Assembly: GCA_002359465.1 (NCBI GenBank)
Contig: DENA01000015.1
Location: 28,071 to 36,302, forward strand
From: Ruminococcaceae bacterium UBA2656
GTDB taxonomy: Bacteria; Bacillota; Clostridia; Oscillospirales; Acutalibacteraceae
DNA length: 8,232 nt
Direction of reading: 5' to 3'
Each line of letters opens with the position of its first letter. Positions within the stretch are counted from its first letter, which is position 1. Below are positions 6,983-8,232 of this stretch, piece by piece. The position numbers and the translations under genes are program-made. The notes under the pieces were generated by a model, which worked only from the letters and a program-made list of their open reading frames with translations, ran no database searches and was not told the DNA's origin.

Positions 6983-7465
6983 TTAAGACCTTTTCCCTGC
7001 AATATTAAGACCTTCTTTATCCCATGGCAAAATATCCCCCGGTTCCCTCAGATGGTTTAAAATATCCGGAATGCCTTCCCCCGTTATGGAGTTGACATAA
7101 AAAATTGTTTTGCACCCCGCAAGCTTCAGCCAGTTCTCCGCAAGATCCGTCCTGGCTTCTTTTACATCAATCTGCGTCACAATCCCAATCACTTCCCTTG
7201 TGGCGGCCGCTACAAAATTGGGACTGTAAAGGGAATATTTCTCCGTCGCGTTCATCAGTAAGCCCACGACATCCGCTTCATAGCCATAAAGCACCAGCGC
7301 TCTCGCCAGCGTTCTGTTTTCCGCGTACTCGCCGGGCGTATCGATAATGACATCGTAATGATTCACATACTGCGTTTTGTGATACTGAATTTTTTCACCC
7401 CTCAGCGCCTGCGTCAGGGTGGTTTTTCCACTGCCGGTTCTGCCGACCAACATGATTTTTCTCAT
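6983..7465 (-). CDS. eutP: EutP/PduV-type small GTPase-like protein
   Basis: 160 residues, ATG at 7463-7465, only 7 nt after the stop of the shell gene before it. The ribosome binding site is weak (AAAGGCGTAGG), so translational coupling is likely. It is a Ras-like P-loop NTPase: Walker [10 protein letters not shown] (8-16), switch-II type DTPGEY (42-47), TQID (97-100) in place of the usual N/TKxD base-recognition motif, and NSITGEG (125-131) at the G5 position. EutP of Salmonella has been reported to have acetate kinase activity, and PduV has been linked to compartment movement, so the role here stays open. The C-terminal end overlaps one copy of an 11-bp direct repeat (6982-6992 and 7004-7014). 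Confidence 0.93.
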   Translation of the reverse strand: MRKIMLVGRTGSGKTTLTQALRGEKIQYHKTQYVNHYDVIIDTPGEYAENRTLARALVLYGYEADVVGLLMNATEKYSLYSPNFVAAATREVIGIVTQIDVKEARTDLAENWLKLAGCKTIFYVNSITGEGIPDILNHLREPGDILPWDKEGLNIAGKRS

Positions 7466-7472
7466 AACGCGC

Positions 7473-7853
7473 CTACGCCTTTGTCAGGTCGCACACGGTA
7501 AATCCCATCACATTTTCCGCGTAGTTCAAAACGGCCTCCAGAGCAGTCATTACGTCCGATATTTTCCCGGTAATAATCAGCGTGCCGCTGAACCTGTCTA
7601 TAAAACCGATATCAATCGAGGATTTTTTCAGCGCGATATCGGCGGCGATGATGGATGTTTCGCTCGGAGTCATCGTCAGGATGCCGATTGCCGCCTTGGC
7701 ATAATCGATTTTAGGGTCCAGTCCAAGCTTCTGGTAAATAACCGTGTTCGGGCTGGCGATAACATGCGCCATGGTAACCTGTTTGCCAGGCACCGTTTCC
7801 TGAATAATTCTCATTAACTTTTCGCCTGATTGTTCCAAATCAGCTAATTTCAC
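7473..7853 (-). CDS. pduU: PduU/EutS-type BMC shell protein (circularly permuted BMC-H)
   Basis: 126 residues. The start is set at GTG (7851-7853) because AAGGAAGG lies 7 nt upstream. The internal ATG at residue 14 (7812-7814), where EutS and PduU homology begins, has only a poor site. The segments MRIIQETVPGKQVTMAH (14-30), AAIGILTMTPSETSIIAADIA (54-74), IGFIDRFSGTLIITG (82-96) and FTVCDLTKA (118-126) are characteristic of PduU/EutS, hexameric tiles with a permuted BMC fold whose N-terminal strands form a small beta-barrel capping the pore. TPSETSIIA is closer to PduU than to EutS. Residues 1-13 are an extra N-terminal segment. This is the first gene after the upstream terminator and the likely head of the compartment operon. 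Confidence 0.94.
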   Translation of the reverse strand: MKLADLEQSGEKLMRIIQETVPGKQVTMAHVIASPNTVIYQKLGLDPKIDYAKAAIGILTMTPSETSIIAADIALKKSSIDIGFIDRFSGTLIITGKISDVMTALEAVLNYAENVMGFTVCDLTKA

Positions 7854-7914
7854 AAAAAGACCTTCCTTGCAACAGAAATACTGTCATTTGTCTCTACGCA
7901 TATAGTATCATGAA

Positions 7915-7980
7915 GCGGAATGTACCCATAACACAATACAAACCAAATAATAGTAAATTTAAAGAGTGCGGAATGTTCCC
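7915..7980 (-). promoter_or_regulatory. Tandem 13-bp operator-like direct repeats ahead of the first shell gene
   Basis: GCGGAATGTACCC at 7915-7927 and GCGGAATGTTCCC at 7968-7980 (plus-strand reading) match at 12 of 13 positions. They lie 53 bp apart, close to five helical turns, so both would face the same side of the DNA. The 7968-7980 copy contains the dyad GGAATGTTCC. They flank the AT-rich stretch where a promoter would be expected. A transcription factor binding pair is the likely meaning; the regulator is not in the window. Confidence 0.45.
7928..7957 (-). promoter_or_regulatory. Weak candidate promoter for the pduU-eutP-pfpI genes
   Basis: On the minus strand TTTACT (7952-7957) is followed after 18 nt by TGTTAT (7928-7933), each four of six to consensus. 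It falls exactly between the two 13-bp repeats. A poor match to consensus would fit an activator-dependent promoter, but the call is weak. Elsewhere in 7854-8032 I see only a 5-bp inverted repeat (GACCG 7984-7988, CGGTC 8004-8008) and the ribosome binding site for the gene at 7853. Confidence 0.3.
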
Positions 7981-8032
7981 GGCGACCGTCACAAGCTGGC
8001 TCCCGGTCAGATGTCAGAATTCTGCAAAGGGC

Positions 8033-8082
8033 AAAAAAACAGGGCAGGCTCAAAAATGCTTTCGCTTTTTAAGCCTGCCCTG
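8033..8082 (-). terminator. Strong rho-independent terminator of the upstream gene
   Basis: An 11-bp GC-rich stem (CAGGGCAGGCT 8040-8050, AGCCTGCCCTG 8072-8082) continues after one mismatch into five A-T pairs and a GC clamp, closed on the minus strand by a GAAA tetraloop (GCGAAAGC, 8058-8065). On the minus strand it is followed directly by seven T residues (8033-8039). No U-run follows on the plus strand, so it acts on minus-strand transcripts only. It begins 19 nt after the TAG at 8102-8104. Confidence 0.9.
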
Positions 8083-8101
8083 CAAACAGATTGAAAGGAT
8101 T

Positions 8102-8232
8102 CTATTTTTCCTGTTCCTCGTGAAGTGCCCTGCAGCGATCCTCTGTCTGCAGAGCACCGACACAGCTGACAGCCTGAATCTGGTCCAGCACGGCAAAAAC
8201 CGTTCTTTCCATTCTGCTGTCCTGCGAGTAAT
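8102..8232 (-). CDS. C-terminal end of an unidentified protein (partial, 5' end outside window)
   Basis: The frame ending in TAG at 8102-8104 is open to the window edge and encodes 42 residues, ending RCRALHEEQEK and including MERTVFAVLDQIQAVSCVGA. I chose this frame because its stop lies just before the terminator and its composition looks protein-like, with an amphipathic helix-forming stretch. The other two minus frames are also open here but give Arg- or Cys/Gly-rich peptides and run into the terminator hairpin. I do not recognise the family. The terminator separates it from the compartment genes, so it may be a neighbouring unit or a regulator of the locus. Confidence 0.5.
   Translation of the reverse strand, partial: YSQDSRMERTVFAVLDQIQAVSCVGALQTEDRCRALHEEQEK

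Noticed and set aside
7854..7900. ANTAR-type dual hairpin (EutV target) in the leader of the first shell gene
   Set aside because: Only a 4-bp ACAG/CTGT hairpin is visible. The paired hexaloop hairpins and an overlapping terminator near the start codon are absent.
7968..8030. Cobalamin riboswitch-like words on the plus strand (GTCAGAAT and neighbouring CCCGG)
   Set aside because: The conserved GCCACTG box is missing and no plus-strand gene follows. The enzyme pathway is also B12-independent.
7850..8053. Small minus-strand open frame across the leader of the first shell gene
   Set aside because: It spans the terminator U-run, the repeats and the promoter region, has no good ribosome binding site and shows no recognisable protein features.

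Overview
The window is most of a bacterial microcompartment (BMC) locus built around a glycyl radical enzyme (GRE). Every supported gene lies on the minus strand, so transcription runs from high to low coordinates. Strong Shine-Dalgarno sequences (AAGGAGG type), frequent GTG starts, AT-rich intergenic DNA around genes of moderate GC, and the GRE-plus-shell gene set suggest a strictly anaerobic member of the Clostridia, perhaps a gut or fermentative species. That assignment is inference; no phylogenetic marker is present.

Layout in transcription order: (1) 8102-8232, the C-terminal end of an unidentified gene, closed by a strong rho-independent terminator (8033-8082). (2) 7854-8032, a leader region with two near-identical 13-bp direct repeats 53 bp apart around a possible promoter. 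(3) A PduU/EutS-type shell protein (7473-7853), an EutP/PduV-type GTPase (6983-7465) and a DJ-1/PfpI-family protein (6366-6953), closely spaced. (4) A 252-bp AT-rich gap with a candidate sigma-A promoter and a long AT inverted repeat. (5) The catalytic core: an 845-residue GRE (3576-6113) and its radical-SAM activase (2604-3524). (6) Shell proteins PduB-like (1788-2576) and PduA-like (1475-1753). (7) A 240-residue flavoprotein-like protein with a EutQ/EutT-like tail (605-1327). (8) A BMC-domain shell protein with a long Glu/Pro-rich tail, cut off by the window start (1-520).

The GRE is not a choline trimethylamine-lyase. It carries the diol/glycerol dehydratase active-site set (His164, His281, Ser282, Cys433, Glu435, Asp447, Gly821) instead of the CutC residues. 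The simplest reading is a B12-independent diol dehydratase, most likely for 1,2-propanediol. Its aldehyde product would be held inside a shell made of the PduA-, PduB- and PduU-like proteins and the tailed BMC protein. The enzymes expected to use the aldehyde (CoA-acylating aldehyde dehydrogenase, phosphotransacylase, alcohol dehydrogenase) are not in the window and probably lie beyond one of its edges.

Points deserving a second look are an approximately 55-residue, four-cysteine insertion in the GRE, the flavoprotein with its EutQ/EutT-like C-terminal element, the truncated shell protein with an unusual pore loop and acidic proline-rich tail, and the tandem operator-like repeats before the first shell gene.
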